In this document: positions 38,118 through 46,348 of the stretch, piece by piece
Numbering within the stretch: the first letter of the stretch is position 1
Layout: every line of letters begins with the position of its first letter
NCBI GenBank assembly: GCA_030019255.1
Contig: JASEFK010000012.1
Span: 1 to 64,000, forward strand
Direction of reading: 5' to 3'
Source: Actinomycetota bacterium
GTDB lineage: Bacteria; Actinomycetota; Geothermincolia; Geothermincolales; RBG-13-55-18
DNA: 64,000 nt
Notes under the pieces: model-generated
Told to the model about the DNA's origin: nothing
Database searches by the model: none
Seen by the model: only the letters and a program-made list of their open reading frames with translations
Program-made: the position numbers and the translations under genes

Positions 38118-40619
38118 ATGTTGAAGGCGGTTATCATGGCCGGAGGGCAGGGAACCAGGCTGCGTCCCTTGACCAGCAACCAGCCCAAGCCCATGCTCCC
38201 GGTGGTCAACAAACCCATGATGGAGCATATCATCGAATTGCTCAAGAAATGCGGGTTCCGGGAGATGGTGGTCACCCTGCAGTTCCTGCCCACGCTGATC
38301 ACCAATTACTTCGGGGACGGGGCGGATTGGGGAGTGAACCTGGATTACACCACCGAGTTTGTTCCCCTGGGCACGGCAGGAAGCGTGAAGAACAGCTCCT
38401 CCCTTTTGGACGATACCTTTCTGGTGATCAGCGGTGACGCCTTGACGGACATTGACCTCAACCGGGTGGTGGAGTTCCATCGCAGTCGGAAGGCCATGGT
38501 GACCATCACCCTCATCCGGGTGGAAAATCCACTGGAATTCGGGATCGTAGTCACCGACGCAGAGGGGCGTATAGAGCGCTTCCTGGAAAAGCCCAACTGG
38601 GGGCAGGTATTCAGCGATACCATCAACACCGGTATCTACGTCCTGGAGCCGGAGGTCCTCGATTTCATCCCCGAGGGCCAGCCTTACGACTTCTCCAAGG
38701 ATCTCTTCCCCCGCCTCCTCGAGGAGGGTTATCCCCTCTACGGGTACGTAGCCGACGGGTACTGGTGCGATATCGGCAACTTCGAGCAGTATGTCGCCGC
38801 CCACCGGGACGTCCTGGACGGAAAGGTCAAGGTGGACATCCCCGGCTTCCGCATGGCGGAGAACGTCTGGGTGGGCGAGGGGGTGGACATCGAGCCGGGG
38901 GCGGAGATAAAGGGCCCCTCGGTCTTGGGGGACCACTGCAAGGTGGAATCCGGGACCAAGATCCGGGAATATACCGTGCTGGGACACAACGTGGTGGTCA
39001 AGAAGGACTCCTTCCTCCACCGGGCCATCATCTACGAGAACTCCTACATAGGCAACGGGAGCCACCTGCGGGGTTGCGTGGTGGGCAAGAACTGTGACCT
39101 CAAGGCCAACGTCCGGCTGGAGGAGGGGGTGGTGGTGGGGGACGAGTGCCTCATCGGGGAGAGCGTCCTGGTCAAGCACGACGTGAAGATATACCCCTTC
39201 AAGACGGTGGAGACGGGAGCCACGGTCAACACCAGCATCGTCTGGGAATCCCGGGGCCTGCGCACCCTCTTCGGCAAGAGGGCCGTGTCCGGGATCGTCA
39301 ACGTTGACGTGACCCCGGAACTGGCCCTCCGGCTGGCCATGGCCTACGGGTCCACCCTTCCCGTGGGCTCCACCGTGGTCACCTCCCGGGACGCCTCGCG
39401 GGCCGCCAGGACCATTAAGAGGGCCATGATAAGCGGCCTCAACGCGGCGGGGGTCAACGTCGCCGACCTGGAAATATCTCCCGCTCCGGTGAACCGCTAC
39501 GCCATCCGGGCGGAGCGGGCCGAGGGGGGCGTGGACGTGCGCATCTCAGCCTTCGACCCCCAGTCCATCGAGATTCGTTTCTTCGACGAGGAAGGCATAG
39601 ACATACCGGAATCCAAGCAGCGGGACATAGAGAAGGTCTTCAGCCAGGCCAGCTTCCGGCGCGCCTTCATGGACGAGATCGGGGCCATCGTCTTCCCGCC
39701 CCGCGTCCTGGAAATGTACACCAAGTCCCTCCTGGACCGCCTGGACCTCGAGCGCCTGCGGGAGAGGCGCTTCCGCGTGGTAGTGGACTACGCTTTCTCC
39801 AGCGCCAGCATGATCCTTCCCTCCATCCTGGGGAAGATGGGCTGCGACGTCCTGAGCCTGAACAACTTCACCGACGAGAAGAGGGTGACCCTCTCCCAGG
39901 AGGAACTCAACGCCTCCCTGCGCAACCTGTCCCGGCTGGTGAAATCCTCGGAAGCCGAGCTGGGGGTCCTCCTGGACAACGCCGCGGAGAGGCTCTACCT
40001 CCTCGACGAGACGGGCCGCCAGATCCATCCCCAGGTGGCCCTCCTCCTCTTCGTCGAGCTCCTGGGCGAAGCGGGGATGAGGGGCAGCATCGTGGTGCCA
40101 GTAAGCGTGACCTCCCAGGTGGAAAGGGTAGCCTCCCGCTACGGCAACCGGGTGGTGCGCACCAAGGTCAGCAGGAGTGACCTCATGAAGGCTTCCCTGG
40201 AGGACGGGGTGGTCTTCGGCGGAGCCGGCAGCGGGGGGTTCATCTTCCCCTCCTTCATACCCACCTATGATGCCATGGCCAGCACGGCCATGCTCCTCGA
40301 GGCCCTGAGCCGCGTGGAGGGACCCCTTTCCCGTCACGTGAACGGCCTGCCTCCCATCCACATGCTGTCCACGGAATACCTGGCCTCCTGGGAGCAGAAG
40401 GGCACCATCATGAGGAGGCTGGTGGAGGAGTACGCACAGGAGAGAGTGGACCTGGTGGATGGGGTCAAGGTCTACATGGACGGTTCCTCCTGGGTCCTGG
40501 TGCTGCCCGACCCGGACGAACCCACCCTCCACATCATCAGCGAGGCGGAGAGCGACTCCGAGGCCGCGCGCCTTATCGCCGAGATGACTAGGAAAATAAA
40601 CGCCCTGGTGGGTACCTGA
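38118..40619 (+). CDS. Sugar-1-phosphate nucleotidyltransferase fused to degenerate phosphohexomutase
   Basis: 833 aa, three parts. Residues 1-235: nucleotidyltransferase with MAGGQGTRLRPLT, KPMLPVVNKPM and ISGDALTDID, similar to GDP-mannose pyrophosphorylases. Residues ~250-370: left-handed beta-helix hexapeptide repeats. Residues ~380-833: phosphomannomutase-like. In the mutase part the catalytic TASHNP loop is ISAFDP (no Ser), the metal loop DGDGDR is replaced by LLDNAAERLYL, and the sugar loop is GGAGSGGF. The mutase is therefore probably inactive and structural or regulatory. Probable role in cell-surface glycan precursor supply. ATG behind GGAGG. Confidence 0.85.
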   Translation: MLKAVIMAGGQGTRLRPLTSNQPKPMLPVVNKPMMEHIIELLKKCGFREMVVTLQFLPTLITNYFGDGADWGVNLDYTTEFVPLGTAGSVKNSSSLLDDTFLVISGDALTDIDLNRVVEFHRSRKAMVTITLIRVENPLEFGIVVTDAEGRIERFLEKPNWGQVFSDTINTGIYVLEPEVLDFIPEGQPYDFSKDLFPRLLEEGYPLYGYVADGYWCDIGNFEQYVAAHRDVLDGKVKVDIPGFRMAENVWVGEGVDIEPGAEIKGPSVLGDHCKVESGTKIREYTVLGHNVVVKKDSFLHRAIIYENSYIGNGSHLRGCVVGKNCDLKANVRLEEGVVVGDECLIGESVLVKHDVKIYPFKTVETGATVNTSIVWESRGLRTLFGKRAVSGIVNVDVTPELALRLAMAYGSTLPVGSTVVTSRDASRAARTIKRAMISGLNAAGVNVADLEISPAPVNRYAIRAERAEGGVDVRISAFDPQSIEIRFFDEEGIDIPESKQRDIEKVFSQASFRRAFMDEIGAIVFPPRVLEMYTKSLLDRLDLERLRERRFRVVVDYAFSSASMILPSILGKMGCDVLSLNNFTDEKRVTLSQEELNASLRNLSRLVKSSEAELGVLLDNAAERLYLLDETGRQIHPQVALLLFVELLGEAGMRGSIVVPVSVTSQVERVASRYGNRVVRTKVSRSDLMKASLEDGVVFGGAGSGGFIFPSFIPTYDAMASTAMLLEALSRVEGPLSRHVNGLPPIHMLSTEYLASWEQKGTIMRRLVEEYAQERVDLVDGVKVYMDGSSWVLVLPDPDEPTLHIISEAESDSEAARLIAEMTRKINALVGT

Positions 40620-41121
40620 AGCCTCGCGGGAGAAAAACCGGGCTCCAGGGGTCCTTAAAAACCGGTTTAGGTCTGACTACCCTCCGTGCGTTATAGGGGA
40701 CCCCGTTGCCCGTGGTATCCGCGATGCAGGGCGGCGCGGAAAAACGGCCTTAGCTCCACAGGAGGTGCAGCCGGTGCTTGCACCGTAAGCGGGGCGTCTT
40801 CATTGGGGGTAAAAATATGGCAGATCTGATAGTGGAAATCCCATGAAGGATATGCCTCGCCCGGCACCGTTAACCCGGAAAGGTGGCATCAATGATGCGG
40901 TCCTTCTGGGCAAGGCGGGGAATTGAATAAAACAGGTTCCCAAGGTAGTCAAGGTAGCGCGTCCCGCCCGGCGCACCTTAACCATGTGCTCGTAAAGCGG
41001 GTATTATAGATGGAAAGTACACGGCGCGGAGGTAGAGCCAGGAACGGATGGGTAACCGCGGGGAGGCGGAGGGCTTCCCGCGCGGCGGGGAGCGGTAGGA
41101 TTCGCTGGGAGGTGTGAGAGC
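40620..41121 (+). other. Spacer upstream of the NAD-salvage operon
   Basis: 502 bases without a supported gene. CGGTGC-TT-GCACCG near 40772 is a perfect hairpin without a U-run. TATTAT near 41001 may be the -10 of pncA. No known NAD-sensing riboswitch was recognised. Confidence 0.35.
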
Positions 41122-41655
41122 ATGGCCTTTACCTTTGACGCAGACGGTGCCCTGCTGGTCATCGATATGCTCAACGATTTCATACATGAGAAGGGGGCCC
41201 TGGTGGTGCCCGGAGCCTCCCGCATCGTGTCCAGGATCTCCGACCTGGTGCGTGACGCCCGGCAGCAGGGCATCCCGGTCATCTACGTGGCCGACCGGCA
41301 CCGTCCGGACGACCGGGAATTCCAGCACTGGCCTCCCCATGCCATTGCCGGCACCTGGGGAGGGGAGGTGGTGGAGGAGCTCGCCCCCGGGGAGAAGGAC
41401 TACCTGATACCCAAGAGGCGGTACAGCGCTTTCTTCGGTACCGACCTGGATACCTATCTCCGCGAGATGGGGGTGGGAAAGCTTTACCTCACCGGGGTGC
41501 TCACCAACATATGCGTGTACGCCACCGCCCTGGACGCCGCCATGCGCAACTACCGGGTGGCGGTCTTCAGGGACGGCGTGGCTTCCTTGAGCGAGGAGAC
41601 CGACGCCTTCATCTTCAAGCAGCTGGAGGAGGTGCTCCAGGCCGAGTTGATCTGA
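41122..41655 (+). CDS. pncA: Nicotinamidase / isochorismatase-family cysteine hydrolase
   Basis: 177 aa. Family triad: Asp in LLVIDMLNDF, Lys in YLIPKRRYSAFFGTDL, Cys in LTGVLTNICVYATALDAA. Deamidating nicotinamide to nicotinate is inferred from the fold plus direct coupling to a nicotinate phosphoribosyltransferase, whose GTG is 4 bases after this stop. GGGAGG precedes the ATG. Confidence 0.85.
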   Translation: MAFTFDADGALLVIDMLNDFIHEKGALVVPGASRIVSRISDLVRDARQQGIPVIYVADRHRPDDREFQHWPPHAIAGTWGGEVVEELAPGEKDYLIPKRRYSAFFGTDLDTYLREMGVGKLYLTGVLTNICVYATALDAAMRNYRVAVFRDGVASLSEETDAFIFKQLEEVLQAELI

Positions 41656-41659
41656 GGAG

Positions 41660-42838
41660 GTGGGGAAGATTTTTCACGTCGCATCCAGTGAGGACATCCT
41701 GGGGGGCAGGGTAACCGACGTCTATTTCACCAACGTGGTCAAGGCCCTCCGGTACCTCGACCTCAACCCCCGCGTGGCGGCGGAGGTGCGGGCCGGAAGT
41801 CTGCCCGAGGACTGGGAATGGGCTGTCTTCGCCGGACTCGAGGAATCCCTGCGCCTTCTCGAGGGTCGCCCCGTGGACGTTTACGCCATGCGCGAGGGGA
41901 CCCTCTTCCAGCCGGAGGAGACGGTCCTCATCGTGGAGGGAAGGTACCAGGATTTCGCCGTGCTGGAGACGGCCCTCCTGGGCTTCCTTTGCCAAGCCTC
42001 GGGAGTGGCCACCAAGGCCGCCCGCTGCCGGCTGGCAGCCGGCGAACGCATGGTGATAAGCTTCGGTGCCCGCCGCATGCATCCCGCCATCACCCCCATG
42101 ATTGAGAGGAACGCCTTCATAGGGGGATGTGACGGGGTGGCCGTGGTGGCCAGCGCGGAGCTCATCGGCGAGAAGCCCCTGGGCACCATGTCCCACTCCC
42201 TGCTACTGTGCGTGGGGGACGAGGCGCGCGCCTTCCAAGCCTTCGACGCCACCGCCGACGCCTACATTCGCCGCGTGGCCCTCGTGGATACCTACCAGGA
42301 CGAGAAGTTCGGCGCCCTCACCGCCGCGGAGGCCCTGGGCGAACGGCTCTTCGCCGTGCGCCTGGACACGCCGAGTTCGCGTCGGGGCGATTTCCTCAAG
42401 ATCATCCGCGAGGTACGCTGGGAGCTCGACCTGCGGGGCTACGAGAAGGTGAAGATATTCCTGAGCGGGGGACTGGACGAGTACGACATACTCCGTTACA
42501 ACCCCTACGCCGACGCCTACGGCGTGGGGACCTCCATCTCCAACGCCCCGGTGGTGGACTACTCCCTGGATATCGTGGAGGTGGACGGGAAACCCCGGGC
42601 CAAGCGGGGGAAGATGTCGGGAAAGAAGCAGGTATTCAGGTGCCCTTCCTGCCGGGAGAGCCGCCTGACCCCCTGGGAAGCGGAGCCTCCGGACTGCCGG
42701 TGCGGGGAGCGGATGGAACCGGCGCTGCGCCGCTTCCTGGAGGGCGGGAAACTGGTGGAGGAGCTGCCCGCTCCACAGGTGATACGGAATTACGTGCTGG
42801 AACAGCTCTCCGGGCGGGAGTTGAAGGCGCCCTCCTGA
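41660..42838 (+). CDS. pncB: Nicotinate phosphoribosyltransferase
   Basis: Converts nicotinate and PRPP to NaMN in NAD salvage; 392 aa. LLGFLCQASGVATKAARC, ISFGARRMHPAI, DTYQDEKFGAL and LSGGLDEYDI (barrel and phosphate sites) are family features. A C-terminal CxxC..CxC zinc-ribbon-like segment (CPSCRES, CRCGE) is present, as in some archaeal-type members. GTG start behind GAGGAGG. Confidence 0.92.
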   Translation: MGKIFHVASSEDILGGRVTDVYFTNVVKALRYLDLNPRVAAEVRAGSLPEDWEWAVFAGLEESLRLLEGRPVDVYAMREGTLFQPEETVLIVEGRYQDFAVLETALLGFLCQASGVATKAARCRLAAGERMVISFGARRMHPAITPMIERNAFIGGCDGVAVVASAELIGEKPLGTMSHSLLLCVGDEARAFQAFDATADAYIRRVALVDTYQDEKFGALTAAEALGERLFAVRLDTPSSRRGDFLKIIREVRWELDLRGYEKVKIFLSGGLDEYDILRYNPYADAYGVGTSISNAPVVDYSLDIVEVDGKPRAKRGKMSGKKQVFRCPSCRESRLTPWEAEPPDCRCGERMEPALRRFLEGGKLVEELPAPQVIRNYVLEQLSGRELKAPS

Positions 42839-42930
42839 GACGACGCGGCATGTAACACCCCACGCCTCATTCGCGGCGCTCAAGGGGTATGTTCCCTCAA
42901 CATTTGCTTACCATACGGAAGGGCGAGGAA

Positions 42931-43812
42931 TTGGAGACCTGGAGATTCATACCCCGTCAAGCTGACGACGGCGCCTCCCACATGGCTCTGGACCAGGCCC
43001 TGCTGGAGTGCGCCACGGGGCCTTCATTCCCGCCCACCCTGCGCTTCCAGCGGTGGGTACCGCCGGCCCTTTCATTAGGGCGATTCCAGAAACTGGAAGA
43101 TGTGGACCTGGAGGCCTGCGAGGCCTCCGGCGTGGAGGTGGTTAGGCGTCCCACCGGTGGAAGGAGCATACTCCACCTGGACGATTTCACCTACAGCCTG
43201 GTCCTCCCCTCGCGCATGCCTCTGCCCTCCGGAGTAGTGGAGACCTATTCCCTTATCTGCAGGGGTATCGTGGCCGCCCTGCGCCTCCTGGGCCTGGAGC
43301 CCGTCATACGGGTAGGGGGAGGAACGCGTTACGCGCGTTCCGGAGCGGCCTGTTTCGCCGCTTCCACCCAGGCCGATCTCAGGTGCGGGGACAGGAAGAT
43401 ATGCGGAAGCGCCCAGCTGAGGAGGGGCGGAGCGGTGCTGCAGCACGGTTCGATTCTGTTGAAAGACCGCTCGGAACTGCATTTCGGCCTCCTCCGCTTC
43501 GAGGGCGAGGAGGAGAGGTTATCCTCCCTCCGGGATTACCGGCGGAACTGCGCCTCCCTCGAGGAGCTGGGCGTGAACGCATCCTGGGAGGAAGTGGCGG
43601 AATGCTTCCGCCGGGGTTTCGAGGAGAGCTTCGCCGTTCGCCTGCGGGAAGGGGGACTCGAGGCAGGGGAGGAACAACGCTGGCGCTCACTGATACCCTC
43701 CTACCGCTCCGGGGAATGGCTGCGAAACCCCCGCCGCCTGGAACTTCCATCCTCCCTCCAGACCGGAAGAAGGGGAACTTCCAGCGGACTACCAGGGGTT
43801 TACATTTTCTAG
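42931..43812 (+). CDS. lipM: Octanoyl/lipoyl transferase (LipM/LplA family)
   Basis: 293 aa. BPL/LplA catalytic fold: VVRRPTGGRSILHLDDFTYS, GDRKICGSAQLRRGGAVLQHGSI (Lys in RKICGSAQ) and ACFAASTQAD, whose Cys matches the acyl-accepting cysteine of LipM. An octanoyltransferase to the lipoyl domain or GcvH is the best guess; a lipoate ligase cannot be excluded. TTG 42931 chosen: it follows GGGCGAGG and yields METWRFIPRQADDGASHMA, the family N-terminus; the frame opens at 42889. Confidence 0.8.
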   Translation: METWRFIPRQADDGASHMALDQALLECATGPSFPPTLRFQRWVPPALSLGRFQKLEDVDLEACEASGVEVVRRPTGGRSILHLDDFTYSLVLPSRMPLPSGVVETYSLICRGIVAALRLLGLEPVIRVGGGTRYARSGAACFAASTQADLRCGDRKICGSAQLRRGGAVLQHGSILLKDRSELHFGLLRFEGEEERLSSLRDYRRNCASLEELGVNASWEEVAECFRRGFEESFAVRLREGGLEAGEEQRWRSLIPSYRSGEWLRNPRRLELPSSLQTGRRGTSSGLPGVYIF

Positions 43813-43904
43813 ACGTCCGTCGACCGCTGGACAGGCGGGTTTTTGGAAGTCCCGCCGGTTTCTGTTAAAATATGAGCTTAGGGTAGCCGGAAGGAGGGCT
43901 GTGG

Positions 43905-44213
43905 ATGGAAGAGGAAAAACGGGATTCCGGGACGGTTCCCATACACGAGACATACATCGACTACAGCTCGAAGAGCGACGAGGAACTGCGCAAGATCCTG
44001 GAGGAGCTCCTCAGGGAAGAGAAGAGGATATCCTACCAGAGAAGGATTCTGCACGGGAAGATCGACCTGCTCCGTGCCGAGCTGGTCAGGCGCAGGAAGG
44101 AAGGGCTGAGAAGGGGCCGCATCCTCTTCAACGACGATGACATCCGGAGGCTCAGCGAGATACTGGCCGGAGAGGCCCTAGGTGTGAGCCGCAACGACCC
44201 CACCCTCGATTGA
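43905..44213 (+). CDS. RsiG-like c-di-GMP-binding coiled-coil protein
   Basis: 102 aa, mostly helical. Residues 39-54 fit the RsiG c-di-GMP signature E-x3-S-x2-R-x3-Q-x3-D as Glu39, Ser43, Arg46, His50 (for Gln) and Asp54. Streptomyces RsiG carries two such helices in one chain and holds sigma WhiG; the Rubrobacter form carries one and dimerises. This protein has one, so a homodimer is expected. No WhiG sigma gene lies in the window. AAGGAGGG precedes the ATG by six bases and TAAAAT lies near 43866. Confidence 0.7.
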   Translation: MEEEKRDSGTVPIHETYIDYSSKSDEELRKILEELLREEKRISYQRRILHGKIDLLRAELVRRRKEGLRRGRILFNDDDIRRLSEILAGEALGVSRNDPTLD

Positions 44214-44448
44214 TTCCTTTAATAAACTTTCCCCGTCAGTCCGGTCGGCGGTCATCAGCATGTCCAAGGGCATCCTTCCGGCACCCCATGCGAGGGGAGT
44301 TCACCCTGGAAAACCTTAACCATAAAGTTTTTCTTTAAAAATCCGGCGGGAAATATTATCATTAAAAACGGATAGGACCCTTGAACTGCGACCTTCCGGG
44401 AGTGCGGGGGAGAGGCCCTGAGGCGAGAGGAGCGAAGGGGAGGAGGTA

Positions 44449-44925
44449 GTGGATTTGCTCTGTAGGAAGTGCGGTTTCGTGAACGCCGAGGGCAGCTCCT
44501 ATTGCTCCCGCTGCGGCGCGATCCTGGAGGAAAAGGCCTGCTCCGAGGAGGCGACGCTGGGCATACCGGTCATCGAGCCCGAGGCCGAAGAGGAGAACGT
44601 GGAGATTACCCCTCCGGTGAGCGCCCCAGCCAAGGGAACGGCCATGCTGGTGATAAAGAAGGGGCCCGACGCGGGCATGAACTTCACCCTGGAAGGCGAG
44701 GTCACCGTCATCGGGAGGCACCCGGAAAGCGACATCTTCCTGGACGACATCACCGTGAGCAGGCGCCACGCGGAGATCAGGAGGGAAGGGGAGTCCTTCG
44801 TCATCACGGACACCGGATCCCTCAACGGCACCTACCTCAACCGCGAACGCATAGAAAGCGCGCCTCTCTTCAGCGGCGACGAGATACAGATAGGCAAGTT
44901 CAAGCTGCTTTTCCTGCAAGGTTGA
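44449..44925 (+). CDS. GarA-like FHA protein with N-terminal zinc ribbon
   Basis: 158 aa. Residues 1-25 form a zinc ribbon (CRKCG ... CSRCG), followed by an acidic linker. The FHA domain (~65-155) is close to mycobacterial GarA/OdhI: GRHPESDIFLDDITVSRRHA, GSLNGTYLNR and GDEIQIGKFKLLFL. GarA controls 2-oxoglutarate metabolism through an N-terminal ETTS phospho-site; no such site is seen here, only EEATLG. Followed by the FtsR-like gene, the same order as garA-ftsR in Mycobacterium. AT-rich TATTAT near 44353 is a likely -10. GTG start behind GGGGAGGAGG. Confidence 0.85.
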   Translation: MDLLCRKCGFVNAEGSSYCSRCGAILEEKACSEEATLGIPVIEPEAEEENVEITPPVSAPAKGTAMLVIKKGPDAGMNFTLEGEVTVIGRHPESDIFLDDITVSRRHAEIRREGESFVITDTGSLNGTYLNRERIESAPLFSGDEIQIGKFKLLFLQG

Positions 44926-44967
44926 CGAAGGAAGCCGGGAGGGGCACCGTACCCGAGGAGTAGAACG

Positions 44968-45699
44968 ATGAGCCAGGCCAAGGACAAGATGAGCATCGGC
45001 GAGCTCCTCAAGCTTCTACAGCAGGAGTTCCCCGATCTCACTATCTCCAAGATAAGGTTCCTGGAGAGCGAGGGCCTCCTGAGCCCGGAAAGGACCCCGT
45101 CGGGCTACCGGAAGTTCAGCCAAGCCGATGCCCAGCGCCTGCGCTTCATCCTCAAGCTCCAGAAGGAGAAGTACCTGCCCCTCAAGGTGATTCGGGAGAA
45201 GCTCAACGAGCTGGAAAGCGGCAGGATGCGCGCTGGAGACCTGGCCACGGGGGAGACGGATGGCTTCAGGGTGGGGGAGGAGATATCCGCTTATCAGGAC
45301 GCCACCCTCCCGAGGGAAAACCTTCCCCAGGCCCTGGACATCGACCTCTCCTTCGCCGACACCCTGGAGGAGTACGGGCTCATATGCTCCCACAAGGGCG
45401 ACGACGGACCATACTATGAAAGGGAGGACGTTAAGATCCTGCGCATAGCCAGGGAGTTCTCGCGCTACGGCCTGGAGCCGCGCCACATGCGGATGTATGA
45501 GAACCTCACCGACCGGGAAGTGATGGCCTTCGAGCAGATCATCCTGCCCTCCCTGAAGTCCAAGGACCCCGAGGCCCGGAGGCGCGCCCTGGACATCCTC
45601 CTGCAGCTGGTGAACCTGTCACGGGAGCTGAAGGACCAGCTACTCAAGAACCGGGTGAAGGAATACTTCCGGCAGTACAACCAACCCATACCCTTCTGA
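44968..45699 (+). CDS. ftsR: MerR-family regulator, FtsR-like
   Basis: 243 aa. N-terminal winged helix SIGELLKLL, TISKIRFLESEGLLSP, SGYRKFSQADAQRLRFIL and KYLPLKVIREKL are hallmarks of FtsR (Rv1828 group), a regulator of cell-division genes in corynebacteria and mycobacteria. A C-terminal effector-like region (residues 120-240) has no recognised ligand motif. ATG lies 42 bases after the GarA-like stop. Symbol given by synteny plus sequence pattern. Confidence 0.8.
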   Translation: MSQAKDKMSIGELLKLLQQEFPDLTISKIRFLESEGLLSPERTPSGYRKFSQADAQRLRFILKLQKEKYLPLKVIREKLNELESGRMRAGDLATGETDGFRVGEEISAYQDATLPRENLPQALDIDLSFADTLEEYGLICSHKGDDGPYYEREDVKILRIAREFSRYGLEPRHMRMYENLTDREVMAFEQIILPSLKSKDPEARRRALDILLQLVNLSRELKDQLLKNRVKEYFRQYNQPIPF

Positions 45700-45700
45700 A

Positions 45701-46234
45701 TTGACCACCCCACGGCCACCTCACCGTTTCCTGGCCGACCGCATGTTGGGACGGCTGGCCCGCTATCTCCGCCTCCTGGGCCACGACGTTTCCTACCCCG
45801 ACCCCTGCGCGGACGCCGGACTGGTGGCCATGGCTCAGAACGAGGGACGCGTGCTGCTGACCCGGGACCAGGGGATCCTGGAACGCCTCGGGCCCGCGGG
45901 GGGCAATCCCAGGGTGGTTATACTCCGCTCCCAGGTGGTGACCCAACAGGTCGCGCAGCTGGCTGCCGAGGGATGGCTGCAATGCCCCGGCCCGCCGCGC
46001 TGCGCATCCTGTAATCGGACCCTGGAACACCTCGACGCCTTCGAGGCCCGCCATCTGGTCCCACCTTACACCTATGCCGTCCATTCGCGCTTCATGTACT
46101 GCCGCAGCTGCAATCACGTGTTATGGGAGGGCAGCCACCTGGAGAGGTTTCGCCGGCGTATCTCCATGTCCCACTGCGCCTCGGGTCTGCCGCCCCGCGG
46201 GCCCGGCGCAGGTTCCCGTTCGCGTGAAGGATAA
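45701..46234 (+). CDS. Mut7-C RNase-domain protein
   Basis: 177 aa. N-terminal PIN-like Mut7-C domain: FLADRMLGRLARYLRLLGHD, GRVLLTRDQGIL. It is followed by a zinc ribbon (CASCNRTL and CRSCNHVLWEGSHLERFRRRI), the standard architecture. Probably an RNase or RNA-binding protein. TTG start 1 base after the ftsR stop (TGAA-TTG), so it is translationally coupled; no separate ribosome site. Confidence 0.85.
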   Translation: MTTPRPPHRFLADRMLGRLARYLRLLGHDVSYPDPCADAGLVAMAQNEGRVLLTRDQGILERLGPAGGNPRVVILRSQVVTQQVAQLAAEGWLQCPGPPRCASCNRTLEHLDAFEARHLVPPYTYAVHSRFMYCRSCNHVLWEGSHLERFRRRISMSHCASGLPPRGPGAGSRSREG

Positions 46235-46348
46235 GTGGTTTTGGGGAGATCTCCACATAGAGGAGAGAACCCTCCTCTGATATCGCCGCGTTGACGCCCC
46301 GTGCGGCGGGCAATACAATTTTACCCGTGTCCGGAAGGGGGTTCTTTC

